Source: Paenibacillus typhae (GTDB taxonomy: Bacteria; Bacillota; Bacilli; Paenibacillales; Paenibacillaceae). Taken from it: a stretch of 37,310 bases of DNA. Position numbers and translations under genes: made by a program. Location of the stretch: NCBI RefSeq assembly GCF_900099765.1, contig NZ_FNDX01000034.1, positions 24,460 through 61,769 on the forward strand. Direction: 5' to 3'. Below the pieces are notes generated by a model. It made no database searches, was not told the DNA's origin, and worked only from the letters and a program-made list of their open reading frames with translations. Position 1 is the stretch's first letter, and each line of letters opens with the position of its first letter. Shown here in pieces: positions 14,816 through 23,760 of the stretch.

Positions 14816-16847
14816 GAATATATTAGAGTTTGCACAAGACTTTCAACAAGAGATTATTAGCTTATCAGAAATGGAAGGCGAAGAGAATTTTCGTGAGGAT
14901 CAGTTTACAAGATTATTCATGGACTATTTAACTGATTTTGAAGAAATTGAAGATAGTGATGTCTTCTCTTACCGTGGAAGAGGTATGCAGATTAATGGTT
15001 ATAGCTTCTCCGAGGAGCTAGATCAGATCGTGCTCTTTGTGGCGAACTACTCTGCATCGTGCCCTCCTGAATCCGTGCGAAAAAGTGATCTAGATGCTGC
15101 AATTAAAAGGTGCATTGGTTTTTTTAAAAGAGCATTAGGAGGTTTACACACTTCCCTTGAGGAAGCATCACCTGTATTTGATTTAGCAATGCAATTATTT
15201 GAGACAAAAGAGATACTAACGGAACTGAAAATTGTATATATGACAGATGGACTTGCAAAGTCTGAGGTTGCAAATGAGGTCTCTGTGAATGGTATCCCAA
15301 TTAAAGTACATGTGTGGGATATTGAAAGATTATACCGGTCTTGGAGTTCTGGACAGAAACGAGAAGCAATCGAGATTGATTTTACTGAGCATGGTCAGGC
15401 AATTCCTTGTTTGCCTATGCCTGTAGAAGAAAATTCAGACTATATGACATATCTTGCTATATTTCCTGGTCAAGTTCTTGTGAGTATTTACGGACAATAT
15501 GGCCCAAGGCTTCTGGAGCGTAATGTAAGGTCCTTCTTGCAAGCAAGAGGCAATGTTAATAAAGGAATACGTTCCACCATTCGATATGAGCCTCATATGT
15601 TTTTAGCATATAATAATGGCCTTTCTGCTGTAGCTGAGAACATCGAATTAATAGCTTTGGATAATGGTACTAAGGCTATAAAAGCTGTAAAGGATCTTCA
15701 GATTGTCAATGGGGGTCAGACCACTGCCTCCATTTATCATGCGTATAGAAAAGATAAGGCTGATATGAATAATTTATTTGTACAAGTAAAGCTGACGGTA
15801 ATTTTGAACTCAAGTAAAATTGATGAGATTGTTCCTCGTATTTCGGAATATGCAAATAACCAAAATAAAATTCAAACAGCCGATTTCTCTGCCAATGATC
15901 CCTTTCATAGGAAAGTTGAAGAACTATCTAGGACAATTTGGGCTCCTGCAACAAGTGGAGTCCAGAGACAAACTAGATGGTTTTATGAGAGAGCAAGAGG
16001 TCAGTACATGGATGAAAAAGGTAGGGCCTCTACGCCAGCACAAAAGAAACAATTTGATCTTACTCATCCTAAGCACCAATTGTTTACCAAAACTGATTTA
16101 GCTAAATATGAAAACACGTGGAATCAGCTACCACACATTGTGAGCAGAGGTGCACAGAAAAACTTTAATGAATTTACAGTTATAAATAACGAGCAGAAAA
16201 CTTCTCCCCTTCCAGATCAAAACTATTTTGAGAGACTTGTAGCCAAGGCAATTCTATTTCGTAGAACGGAGAAGTTAGTTCAAGGACAAAAGTATGGAGG
16301 ATACAGGGCTAACATTGTTACTTATACATTAGCTTGGTTAGCCCATGCGACTCAAAAAAAGATAGACATTCATAAGATTTGGAAGGAGCAAGACATATCA
16401 CCTACATTAGAAAAGGCCATTATACATGTTTCTGGCTTTGCTCATCGCCATATCATTAATGCACCTGGAAATGGGAATGTAACCGAGTGGTGTAAGAAGG
16501 CAGAATGTTGGAAGAGCTTTGAAAAATGCGAAATAGAACTACCAGATGAACTCTTTGAAGAATTAGTTGAATTTGAGCAAGACAGAGAAAATGATGATGA
16601 TAGCGAACAGTTAAGACTGATCGACAAAATTAAGGGAATAAATTCGCAAACATGGTTTGACATAGCCGCTTGGAGTAAAGAGACCAATAATTTGCTTCCT
16701 TGGCAAAGAAGCTTAGCTTTCAGTTTGGGGAAAATAGTAAGACAAGGAATTACTCCCTCAATTAAACAAGCAATACATGCTGAAAAAATATTAAGTGACT
16801 TGGATGAAGTTGGTTACTTCTTAGACGATCAGCGGGTCACTTCTTAG
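14808..16847 (+). CDS. AIPR family protein
   Basis: 679 residues. The conserved AIPR block is clear: LLERNVRSFLQARGNVNKGI, then FLAYNNGLSAVAENI, and LQIVNGGQTTASIYHAY with N301-T305. AIPR stands for abortive infection phage resistance; the family was named for phage-resistance genes and recurs in restriction-like operons. Its biochemical activity is not settled. The C-terminal third is alpha-helical with an acidic stretch near 600. It overlaps the upstream nuclease gene by 8 bases and is the last gene of the tightly overlapped block 9509-16847. A separate promoter for the methylase follows. Confidence 0.88.
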   Translation: MAKNILEFAQDFQQEIISLSEMEGEENFREDQFTRLFMDYLTDFEEIEDSDVFSYRGRGMQINGYSFSEELDQIVLFVANYSASCPPESVRKSDLDAAIKRCIGFFKRALGGLHTSLEEASPVFDLAMQLFETKEILTELKIVYMTDGLAKSEVANEVSVNGIPIKVHVWDIERLYRSWSSGQKREAIEIDFTEHGQAIPCLPMPVEENSDYMTYLAIFPGQVLVSIYGQYGPRLLERNVRSFLQARGNVNKGIRSTIRYEPHMFLAYNNGLSAVAENIELIALDNGTKAIKAVKDLQIVNGGQTTASIYHAYRKDKADMNNLFVQVKLTVILNSSKIDEIVPRISEYANNQNKIQTADFSANDPFHRKVEELSRTIWAPATSGVQRQTRWFYERARGQYMDEKGRASTPAQKKQFDLTHPKHQLFTKTDLAKYENTWNQLPHIVSRGAQKNFNEFTVINNEQKTSPLPDQNYFERLVAKAILFRRTEKLVQGQKYGGYRANIVTYTLAWLAHATQKKIDIHKIWKEQDISPTLEKAIIHVSGFAHRHIINAPGNGNVTEWCKKAECWKSFEKCEIELPDELFEELVEFEQDRENDDDSEQLRLIDKIKGINSQTWFDIAAWSKETNNLLPWQRSLAFSLGKIVRQGITPSIKQAIHAEKILSDLDEVGYFLDDQRVTS

Positions 16848-16869
16848 TATTTATCTTTCTATCTTAACC

Positions 16870-16902
16870 TGGTATAATGAGTTATAATATTGATTTTAGG
16901 AG
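16870..16902 (+). promoter_or_regulatory. Extended -10 promoter and ribosome site of the methyltransferase gene
   Basis: TGGTATAAT (16870-16878) is a consensus extended -10. The -35 region (around 16850) is poor, as extended -10 promoters tolerate. AGGAGA (16897-16902) lies 7 bases before the ATG at 16910. This gives the methylase its own expression, separate from the nuclease block. Confidence 0.55.
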
Positions 16903-16909
16903 ATTGTCT

Positions 16910-18142
16910 ATGAATTTTATTGATTTATTTGCCGGTGCCGGAGGTTTATCAGAAGGTTTTATACGTCAGGGTTTTGAACCTGTGGCTCATATTGAGATGG
17001 ATGCGTATGCTGCACAGACTCTTAAAACCCGTGCGGTGTATCATTATCTTAAAGAGAACGGCAGATTAGACGTATATCATAGATACCTTAAAAATCTAAT
17101 TACAAAAGAAGAATTATATGGTGAAGTCGATCCTAGGGTTCTAAAATCAGTACTTAATAGAGAAATTTCTGATGAAAGTATTGGAGAAATATTTCAAACT
17201 ATTGATGAAAGCCTTAATAATCAAGGCACATCGTCTGTCGATGTTTTAATTGGTGGGCCACCGTGCCAAGCTTATTCGTTAGTTGGCCGAGCGCGTGATC
17301 CTTATAACAAAGAACACGATCCTCGAAATTATTTATATCGGCAGTATGTTAAGTTTTTAGAAAAGTATAAACCTAAATTGTTTGTTTTTGAAAATGTACC
17401 TGGCATATTGACCGCTGGAAAAGGAAAGTTATTTGATGATGTCCAAAGATTTATGGATGATGCCGGTTATAACATTGAGGCAAGAATACTTGATGCAAGT
17501 AAGTTTGGAGTCTTACAAAAAAGACGACGTGTGATTTTAATTGGGTGGGTAAAGGGCACTGATCTCTTCTATCCTGAATTTAATTATTATGATCACAACT
17601 ACTTGGTCTCAGATATCCTTAAAGATATGCCAACTCTTCAACCTGGAGAAACTAAGGATTTTATGTATTCTGCATCCCCCTCTGAATACCTTAGGAAACA
17701 CGCCATCAGATCAGATGATGATATTTTGGTTCAGCATATTAGCCGTCCCCATAACGATCATGACAGAGAAATTTACAGACTTGCTATTGGTCAATGGGAT
17801 AAAGAGAAAAAGCGTTTGAAGTATACAGATGTTCCTGAAAAAGACAGGACTCATAGCAATATTACGGCCTTTTTGGATCGATTTAAGGTCGTAGCAAGTG
17901 ATCTTAATTATTCGCACACAATGGTTGCACATATAGCAAAAGATGGCCATTATTACATTCATCCAGATGTCAATCAATTACGCTCCCTATCAGTTCGTGA
18001 AGCAGCTAGAATACAATCATTTCCTGATAATTTTTTCTTCGAAGGCCCAAGAACAGCCATCTTCACTCAGATCGGAAATGCAGTTCCGCCATTAATGGCA
18101 GAGTGTATAGCTGAAAAGATTAAGCAGATGTTAGAAAAATAA
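16910..18142 (+). CDS. DNA (cytosine-5-)-methyltransferase
   Basis: 410 residues with the ordered C5-MTase motifs: I DLFAGAGGLSEGF (SAM binding), IV GGPPCQAYS with catalytic Cys119, VI FENVPG with E161, VIII QKRRRVILIG, then a target-recognition region (about 235-335), and IX-X RSLSVREAARIQSFP and IGNAVPPLMAE. It should methylate cytosine in a sequence-specific manner; the target cannot be read from sequence. The start at 16910 is chosen over 16877 because AGGAGA lies just upstream and motif I sits at the usual distance from it. As the last gene of the operon and with its own promoter, it most likely marks self DNA for the ATPase-nuclease genes before it. Confidence 0.95.
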   Translation: MNFIDLFAGAGGLSEGFIRQGFEPVAHIEMDAYAAQTLKTRAVYHYLKENGRLDVYHRYLKNLITKEELYGEVDPRVLKSVLNREISDESIGEIFQTIDESLNNQGTSSVDVLIGGPPCQAYSLVGRARDPYNKEHDPRNYLYRQYVKFLEKYKPKLFVFENVPGILTAGKGKLFDDVQRFMDDAGYNIEARILDASKFGVLQKRRRVILIGWVKGTDLFYPEFNYYDHNYLVSDILKDMPTLQPGETKDFMYSASPSEYLRKHAIRSDDDILVQHISRPHNDHDREIYRLAIGQWDKEKKRLKYTDVPEKDRTHSNITAFLDRFKVVASDLNYSHTMVAHIAKDGHYYIHPDVNQLRSLSVREAARIQSFPDNFFFEGPRTAIFTQIGNAVPPLMAECIAEKIKQMLEK

Positions 18143-18149
18143 AACCAAG

Positions 18150-18185
18150 AACTAAAGGGGTCTAAAGACCCTCTTTAGTTTTTTT
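18150..18185. terminator. Two-way terminator between convergent genes
   Basis: AACTAAAG (18150-18157) pairs with CTTTAGTT (18173-18180), with GGGTC/GACCC inside. A T run flanks the right side and an A-rich run the left. It overlaps the stop of the minus-strand GHKL gene and serves both genes. Confidence 0.85.
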
Positions 18186-20033
18186 GATTTCATCTAACAT
18201 ATCAATGAATTGTTTGTGATAGCTTTTTGCTTGTTCTAGCATATCTGAGTAAGTTCTGATAATTAATGTTCCTGTCTGGTGCAAGGAATCATAGAGTTTC
18301 TTATCTGTGGGAGCCATAGTAATATTATCAGATACTAGGAAAGTTTTAATATCACTGATTTCTGTTCTCTTTTCACTTAAAAACCGGGAATAATCTACAG
18401 CTTGGTGCAGTTCCTTAAGTGAAAGTTTTATATTAGGTCTCTTTAGTTCAATAATATGAACAGTGCCGTTGACATTGGAACAGACAAAGTCGATTCTTCT
18501 ATTACTTTCTTCAAGCTCGTCATCGGGAAATACCTCCTTTAGTATTTTGCTGTAGGTGACTTCCCTATCGAATGTGGTCATTCTTGGGTCCAATATCCAA
18601 GGGAACTTTTCTAAAAAGGGCTGGATGTATTTTGTTTCAGATGCATTTTCCTTTATAAATTTTTCGAACCTATTAATTGTTTCAATTCTACCCACAGCTA
18701 TTTTCGACATTTCGTGAAGTTCGATTTTTTCCCAATCGTTACTGATTTTACTCATGTTTTCAACGGTAATCTCTGCGTCATTGAGTTCAGAGACATAGGT
18801 TTTAAAGTACTCAAAGTGGAATTGGTTCTTTAGAGAGTTCATAATTTCAACCACTTTTAATGCTTCATCTTCAGTTTCAATATTATTGGCTAATTGATTT
18901 TGGAAGTTTTGAAGTATCTTTCTTTCGGGCGGATTAACATCATTATAAAAATCCTTTGGAATTAATTCTTCAATAGCGGTTTCCTTCTTTTCTTTCCGCG
19001 ATTTTCTCCATTCATTATTTATTTTATTTATAAGCTTATCAAGGTTGTCCTTAAGCAATTTAAGGTCTTTGTGTTGATCCCATAACAATGATCTTCGGTC
19101 AGTGGAAATATAGTCCTCATTTAGATCTTCAATGAAATCGATAGTGAAATTTCCAGTTACATAGGAATGGAAATTATCATTAGAACGTTCGTTGAAGAAG
19201 GTGTTTTCTTGAACTAATTTTTTGCGTGAATATATAATAAAGCCTTTATGCTTCTGTTGGAGTGGGGTTTTTTGAGTTATAATATGGCCATTTACACCTT
19301 TCTCCATTAGCCAGTTCAAATAAATGGAGTCCTTTATCTCACTCTCAAAGTCTTTTGGAAAATGCCACTCAAATTCCTTTTGGATTCTATTATAATAAAG
19401 TTCATTTGTAACAAGTGTGCTCTGGGAATCATTACTATTTGTAATTGTGACTTGAAAGTCTGCATCAAAAAATTTGAATTTACTGGATAAACTTTCTGAC
19501 AAAGTGGCAATATCCGTTATTGCATCTACTTTCAAATTTTTGATTGTGATAACTGTACCATTACCCTCTTTAACAGGGATATTATCATCAATTGGTTCGG
19601 GATAGTACACTTGCTTATCACTATTGTCTTTAATATCATCATAGTTCATTTTGAAAGTATTTTTATAGTTTTCACATGTAGAGGAAATAATTATCGTCTC
19701 CGCTATTCCAAAGACGGCGAGTTTGCCAAGTCCCTTTCTCCCAGTAACTTTTCTTTTCAAAATTCTGGAATAACCATTACTGGTATCAATCCTTCGGTTC
19801 CTTCCGATGACAAGAAAATTTGTGTTTAAATCGTTTCGAGTCATACCATGGCCATCATCCGACACAATTACTTCTTTATTTTGATAATCAATAATAACTT
19901 CTACTTTTTTTGCATCGGCATCATATGCATTTGACACTAATTCGGCGATCACTGGAGGAAATGAGCTATAGAGCTTTACTCCCAGATGATCAATAGTATT
20001 CAATTGAAAGGTCATCGCTAATTTTTCTGACAT
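18162..20033 (-). CDS. GHKL ATPase fused to Shedu-like (DUF4263) nuclease domain
   Basis: 623 residues on the minus strand. The N-terminal GHKL ATPase has E31-L-V-S-N35-AYDAD, DDGHGM at 59-64 and GRKGLGKLA at 98-106. The middle is helical and charged. The C-terminal domain has FLEKFPWILDPR and then D515 (RRIDFVC), E529 and K531 (IIELKRP), the PD-(D/E)XK core seen in Shedu (SduA) nucleases. So one chain combines an ATP-gated clamp and a nuclease. Family knowledge links Shedu to phage defence by DNA nicking or cutting, often with a varied sensor at the N-terminus. AAGGAG lies about 11 bases before the ATG. It is transcribed toward the methylase gene, and is probably a separate defence unit. Confidence 0.85.
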   Translation of the reverse strand: MSEKLAMTFQLNTIDHLGVKLYSSFPPVIAELVSNAYDADAKKVEVIIDYQNKEVIVSDDGHGMTRNDLNTNFLVIGRNRRIDTSNGYSRILKRKVTGRKGLGKLAVFGIAETIIISSTCENYKNTFKMNYDDIKDNSDKQVYYPEPIDDNIPVKEGNGTVITIKNLKVDAITDIATLSESLSSKFKFFDADFQVTITNSNDSQSTLVTNELYYNRIQKEFEWHFPKDFESEIKDSIYLNWLMEKGVNGHIITQKTPLQQKHKGFIIYSRKKLVQENTFFNERSNDNFHSYVTGNFTIDFIEDLNEDYISTDRRSLLWDQHKDLKLLKDNLDKLINKINNEWRKSRKEKKETAIEELIPKDFYNDVNPPERKILQNFQNQLANNIETEDEALKVVEIMNSLKNQFHFEYFKTYVSELNDAEITVENMSKISNDWEKIELHEMSKIAVGRIETINRFEKFIKENASETKYIQPFLEKFPWILDPRMTTFDREVTYSKILKEVFPDDELEESNRRIDFVCSNVNGTVHIIELKRPNIKLSLKELHQAVDYSRFLSEKRTEISDIKTFLVSDNITMAPTDKKLYDSLHQTGTLIIRTYSDMLEQAKSYHKQFIDMLDEIKKTKEGL

Positions 20034-20385
20034 TCTTTTGGAACTCCTTTTTTAATACTTAGGATTTTTTTGCGAGTGAGTAAATCAGTAAAGAGTGATA
20101 ATATCGAAATTCGCGCTTACGCTATACGTTTTATTTCGGCTTTATATCGTTGGAATCCTTCCACAACCTCACAGTTGATAGAAAGATATTATCAATTTTT
20201 TTCTTAAATGATTAATTTTTATTGCAACTTGGAATACTGGCTGAAGTTTATATTTCGAGGCCGGGTGGAACACATCTGCACTGCTCAACTAAAATGTAGG
20301 ATTGTTTAGTAAACCTCAAGTTGTAGTTACGCTTAAAGGATTGATTCACTTACTGATCTTAGTATATTTGGACTAGCATCATCTG
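20034..20385. other. Intergenic junction between the island and the McrB-like stump
   Basis: No gene is seen. It should hold the minus-strand promoter for the GHKL-Shedu gene, but no box is convincing. A perfect 6-bp stem TTGATA/TATCAA (20175-20180 with 20190-20195) with seven T after it could stop plus-strand reading. The right end (about 20375) is where homology to the ATPase family begins. I looked for flanking direct repeats or inverted ends and found none. Confidence 0.4.
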
Positions 20386-20865
20386 TTTGTCCGCTCGGAT
20401 TATTTGCAGCTGTTAGATGCCTATGATACTCACAAGGAGCTTGTTGTCCGGACGACGGAGAGACTGGTAAAGATTAATACGCTGCTTGAGGATATTCATG
20501 CTCATGTGGGCTTCCGGGTACGGGATGCGATTTGCTTTTATATGATTTATAACGACCGTTATGGCCTGATGGACGAAGAAGAAGCGTTCGACTGGCAGCT
20601 GCTGCAAAAGATTCTGCCGCGCATTCAAGGAAGCCATTCCTCCGTGCGCCGGGTTCTGCTCAACCTGATGAAGGTCGCGATAGGTAGCGGCGCTGGCATA
20701 GCGGTAAATGTGCAGGATCTAACGGAGGATGCCTCTCCGCTCTATATGAGATGGGCTGCCGGTCAGAATCCGCCTGGGGTCAAGCATCCGCAAAGTGCGC
20801 GTAAATTGGCTTATATGCTGAGGAGGCTGGAGGAAGATGGATTCACCTCATTCTGGCTCTCTTAA
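20386..20865 (+). pseudogene. C-terminal fragment of McrB-like AAA ATPase
   Basis: About 155-160 residues remain. They resemble the C-terminal lid region of the AAA ATPase that partners DUF2357 nucleases: VGFRVRDAICFYMIYNDRYG, EEEAFDWQLLQKILPRIQG and SSVRRVLLNLM. Walker A, Walker B and sensor motifs are missing. The frame is closed by a TAG at 20374-20376, and there is no ribosome site. The only starts are internal (TTG 20404). The 5' part of the gene was therefore lost, presumably when the AT-rich island to its left was acquired. Its stop lies 29 bases inside the nuclease gene, keeping the original coupling. A short expressed product cannot be excluded, but it could not be the ATPase. Confidence 0.75.
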
Positions 20866-23251
20866 TCAGGCGGTGGAATTGCTCCGTATTGAGACGGAGC
20901 TTTTTACGCTATATGTGTCAGGAAGGCCCTTTCATCCTACGGTGGAGGCATTGCAGCTTCATCGTTCTTCCGACCAGGAGTGGGTGAACGCGCAGCTTGG
21001 GCTTGTGTGCTCTGAGCGGCTTGGGGATGTGCAGATCAAGGTTTTTTCGCCGGAGACTTACGAACTGGTGGATTGGCAGCCGAGGGAGGCGGTCTTTCCA
21101 TGCTTTTATGAGACTCAGTCGTATGAGCTGGTGATTGAGAGCAAGTCGGGGGTGAAGCTTTCTTTTTACCATGATAATGTACTGCTGCGGCAGGCGGTTA
21201 AGCCTCTGGGTGGATCGCTTCTCGCGGGTGTGCTTAACTTTGGCAATGAGGTTGGTCTGACGGAGTGGGAGATTCGGAGTGAGGGGCAGCCGCTGCTGCG
21301 GGTGGAGATGGAGATTTTTCCGTCGAAGATGGATTACAAGCTGGATTACCAGAACATTCTGAATGAGGTGAATGCACAGATTTATAATCTGGCCTTCGAC
21401 TTTCTGCGCCGGACCTACCAGCTAACAGGCCTGCGGGAGACGCAGCATCAGAGCCTGACGGAGTTTTTTACGATCCTGCAATATATCTTTAGGCAGCTTC
21501 TCGATGCCGTTGAGCGGATCAACAAAAATCCTAACTATGCGCTGCTCCAGGACCGCCGTCTGGTGGATGCCAATCGGGTCAAAAGGGCCGGAAGAGAGAA
21601 CATCCGCGAGCTCGCGAAGCATCCGGAACGGTTAAGAGAAGACATGAACCGTGGGTTCATCACCATCGGCAATCGGAGCTACGCTGCCACACATCTAATG
21701 GAGACGCGGAAGCGCCTCGCCTATGATACGAACGAGAACCGGTTCATCCGCTGGATGCTGGAACGTATTCATGGCAAGCTGAAGGAGCTCAAAGCCCGCT
21801 GGAAGACCAAAAGCCGGACCGCAGATCCCCTGCTTATCAAAAGGCTGGATTCGATGCTTACGCAAATTGAGCGGGTGCTTAAGATGGATTTTTTGCGTGA
21901 GGCTGGGGTGCTGAAGCAGATGTCGGTTACGCTGGTGCTGCAGATGGCGCCCGGGTACCGTGAGGTCTATCGCTGTTATCTTATGCTGCTCAAAGGTCTG
22001 TCTATCCAAAGTGACCTGTTCCGCCTATCCATGAAGGATGTCGCTCAGCTCTATGAATATTGGTGTTTCCTGAAGCTCAATCAGCTGCTGGGGCAGAAGT
22101 ACAAGCTGGTGAAGCAGGATATTATTAAGGTGAACCGGAACGGGATTTTTGTGACGCTGGACCGCTCGCAGAGCGCAAAGATGGTCTATGAGAACCCGGT
22201 GAACGGGGAGCAATTCATCCTGTACTATAATGCGATTCCTGGGACGGACAAGACGCCGACGCTGAGTCAGCGCCCGGACAATGTGCTAACCCTGAAGAAG
22301 AAGGATGCTGGACAGATCAAGGAGTATAAGTATGTTTTTGATGCTAAATATCGCCTGAATCCTGCGTATGAAGGTACTCCATACCAAGGGAAATATGGGC
22401 AGCCTGGGCCGGAAGAGGACGACATCAACACGATGCACCGTTATCGGGATGCGATTGTGTATCAGGAGAAAGGCTCCGGGGAATACGAGCGTAGCATGTT
22501 CGGAGCGTATGTGTTGTTTCCCTATCCTGACGAGGAGCGGTTCAAGGACCACCGTTTCTATAAAAGCATTGAGCTTCTGAACATTGGCGCCCTGCCGTTT
22601 CTGCCGAATGCCACCAGCCTGGTCGAGCAATTCCTGGATGAGATTATCCGGGATAGTCCGGAAAAAGCTTATGAGCGGTCCACACGTCCACGCGGCACGA
22701 GAGAGTATTATGCGGATCAGCTTGCGGGCAAAAATGTGCTGGTCGGTTCGGTTCGGGGACCGGAGCAGGTGGGGGTGGCGGTTCGGAAAGCTTTTTACCA
22801 TATGCCGTTAAAGAATCTTGCCAGTCAGAAGAGCCTTACTCAGATCGAATACGTAGCGATGTGCCAATCCCGCAAAAAGTTCATTGATCCTGCAAAAACA
22901 GGCATCCACTGGGTAGGAAGGGTAGCGGATTGGAAGGTGCTGCGGCGTAAGGAGATTACGGAAGTCCCTTGTCGGCCGGGTACGGAGGAGGAACTGTATG
23001 TGCGCTTTACGGTTGAGGAATGGAAGCAGTTGGCCGCTCCTATTGCGCTTGGCGGACAAGGGATTTATACGGTGCTCTACACCAGTAAGTACATCCTGGA
23101 CCGGGCCCTGGAGCTTGCCGAGCTCCGTCTGGAAACAGAGGAGGCACTGCGGGAATGGCGGGAGAAGCGCCGTAAGGGCAGAGTGCAGGTGAAGCTGGAT
23201 CATGAGGAGTATGTGGATTTGGGTCGGGTTGTGGAGGTAAGGAATATATAA
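20837..23251 (+). CDS. DUF2357 McrC-like restriction endonuclease subunit
   Basis: 804 residues. A beta-rich N-terminal region is followed by long helices (about 190-420) and a PD-(D/E)XK core: D481 in RPDNVL, then D502-A-K504 in YVFDAKYRL. Proteins of this type carry a DUF2357 domain and pair with an McrB-like GTPase/ATPase to form a two-subunit modification-dependent restriction system. GC content is like the surrounding chromosome, unlike the island to the left. The start at 20837 overlaps the truncated ATPase gene, with GGAGG and AGGAGG close upstream. Because its partner is broken, the nuclease is probably inactive as a system or dependent on another ATPase. Confidence 0.85.
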   Translation: MDSPHSGSLNQAVELLRIETELFTLYVSGRPFHPTVEALQLHRSSDQEWVNAQLGLVCSERLGDVQIKVFSPETYELVDWQPREAVFPCFYETQSYELVIESKSGVKLSFYHDNVLLRQAVKPLGGSLLAGVLNFGNEVGLTEWEIRSEGQPLLRVEMEIFPSKMDYKLDYQNILNEVNAQIYNLAFDFLRRTYQLTGLRETQHQSLTEFFTILQYIFRQLLDAVERINKNPNYALLQDRRLVDANRVKRAGRENIRELAKHPERLREDMNRGFITIGNRSYAATHLMETRKRLAYDTNENRFIRWMLERIHGKLKELKARWKTKSRTADPLLIKRLDSMLTQIERVLKMDFLREAGVLKQMSVTLVLQMAPGYREVYRCYLMLLKGLSIQSDLFRLSMKDVAQLYEYWCFLKLNQLLGQKYKLVKQDIIKVNRNGIFVTLDRSQSAKMVYENPVNGEQFILYYNAIPGTDKTPTLSQRPDNVLTLKKKDAGQIKEYKYVFDAKYRLNPAYEGTPYQGKYGQPGPEEDDINTMHRYRDAIVYQEKGSGEYERSMFGAYVLFPYPDEERFKDHRFYKSIELLNIGALPFLPNATSLVEQFLDEIIRDSPEKAYERSTRPRGTREYYADQLAGKNVLVGSVRGPEQVGVAVRKAFYHMPLKNLASQKSLTQIEYVAMCQSRKKFIDPAKTGIHWVGRVADWKVLRRKEITEVPCRPGTEEELYVRFTVEEWKQLAAPIALGGQGIYTVLYTSKYILDRALELAELRLETEEALREWREKRRKGRVQVKLDHEEYVDLGRVVEVRNI

Positions 23252-23264
23252 GCACTCAACGGTG

Positions 23265-23306
23265 GAGGGCGGGAATGTTTGAGTTTAAACAAACATTACC
23301 GCCCTC
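23265..23306 (+). terminator. Long hairpin after the McrC-like gene
   Basis: GAGGGCGG (23265-23272) pairs with CCGCCCTC (23299-23306), and AATGTTTG (23274-23281) with CAAACATT (23290-23297); single unpaired bases separate the halves. There is no T run, so it may be a processed 3' end or weak terminator. Confidence 0.6.
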
Positions 23307-23361
23307 TGAATATTTGATATCGGCGTTATTCTAATGCATCGGGACTGCGCTTTGTTATGGG

Positions 23362-23496
23362 TTGAACGTAGATGAGCAGTTGAGGTACTTAAATGATGGT
23401 ATAAATGAGATCAAGATAGATAGGGAGAAAACTCAGCAGTCGAAGTACAGGAAGTTCTGTAATCTAATGGATTTATACAAGGTACAAAAAACCTAA
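23362..23496 (+). CDS. Possible 44-residue ORF or gene tail
   Basis: TTG at 23362 opens a charged, helix-forming frame beginning LNVDEQLRYLNDGINEIKID and ending at TAA 23494-23496. Composition is protein-like, but there is no good ribosome site, so it may be the tail of a lost gene. Confidence 0.3.
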   Translation: MNVDEQLRYLNDGINEIKIDREKTQQSKYRKFCNLMDLYKVQKT

Positions 23497-23519
23497 TGTA
23501 GTAGTGAGTCTTATTTAGT

Positions 23520-23548
23520 TTGACTATTTACAGACACCATAATATGCT
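23520..23548 (+). promoter_or_regulatory. Candidate promoter upstream of Mrr-like gene region
   Basis: TTGACT (23520-23525), a 17-base spacer and TATGCT (23543-23548). The first downstream element is a terminator about 50 bases on, so it would make a very short RNA unless there is read-through. Confidence 0.35.
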
Positions 23549-23598
23549 TATTTAAGAAACATATAACAAGTTAAAGGCATGATCATGAGCGAACCTTC

Positions 23599-23636
23599 AG
23601 AGGCGTACTCTAGACTAGGGAGAGCCGCCTCTTTTT
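23599..23636 (+). terminator. Intrinsic terminator in the gap before the Mrr-like gene
   Basis: AGAGGCG (23599-23605) pairs with CGCCTCT (23626-23632), with a CTCT/AGAG inner stem, then TTTTT. Confidence 0.75.
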
Positions 23637-23760
23637 GCGTTGTCTGCTACTATTTTGATAGGAGTATGCGGCTAAAAGAAGGGGGTATAAACAAACTTGG
23701 TATTTCAAGGAAACAGGAACTGGGAGCAGCAATTATACTAATTAATCAGAGGAGTTTTTT

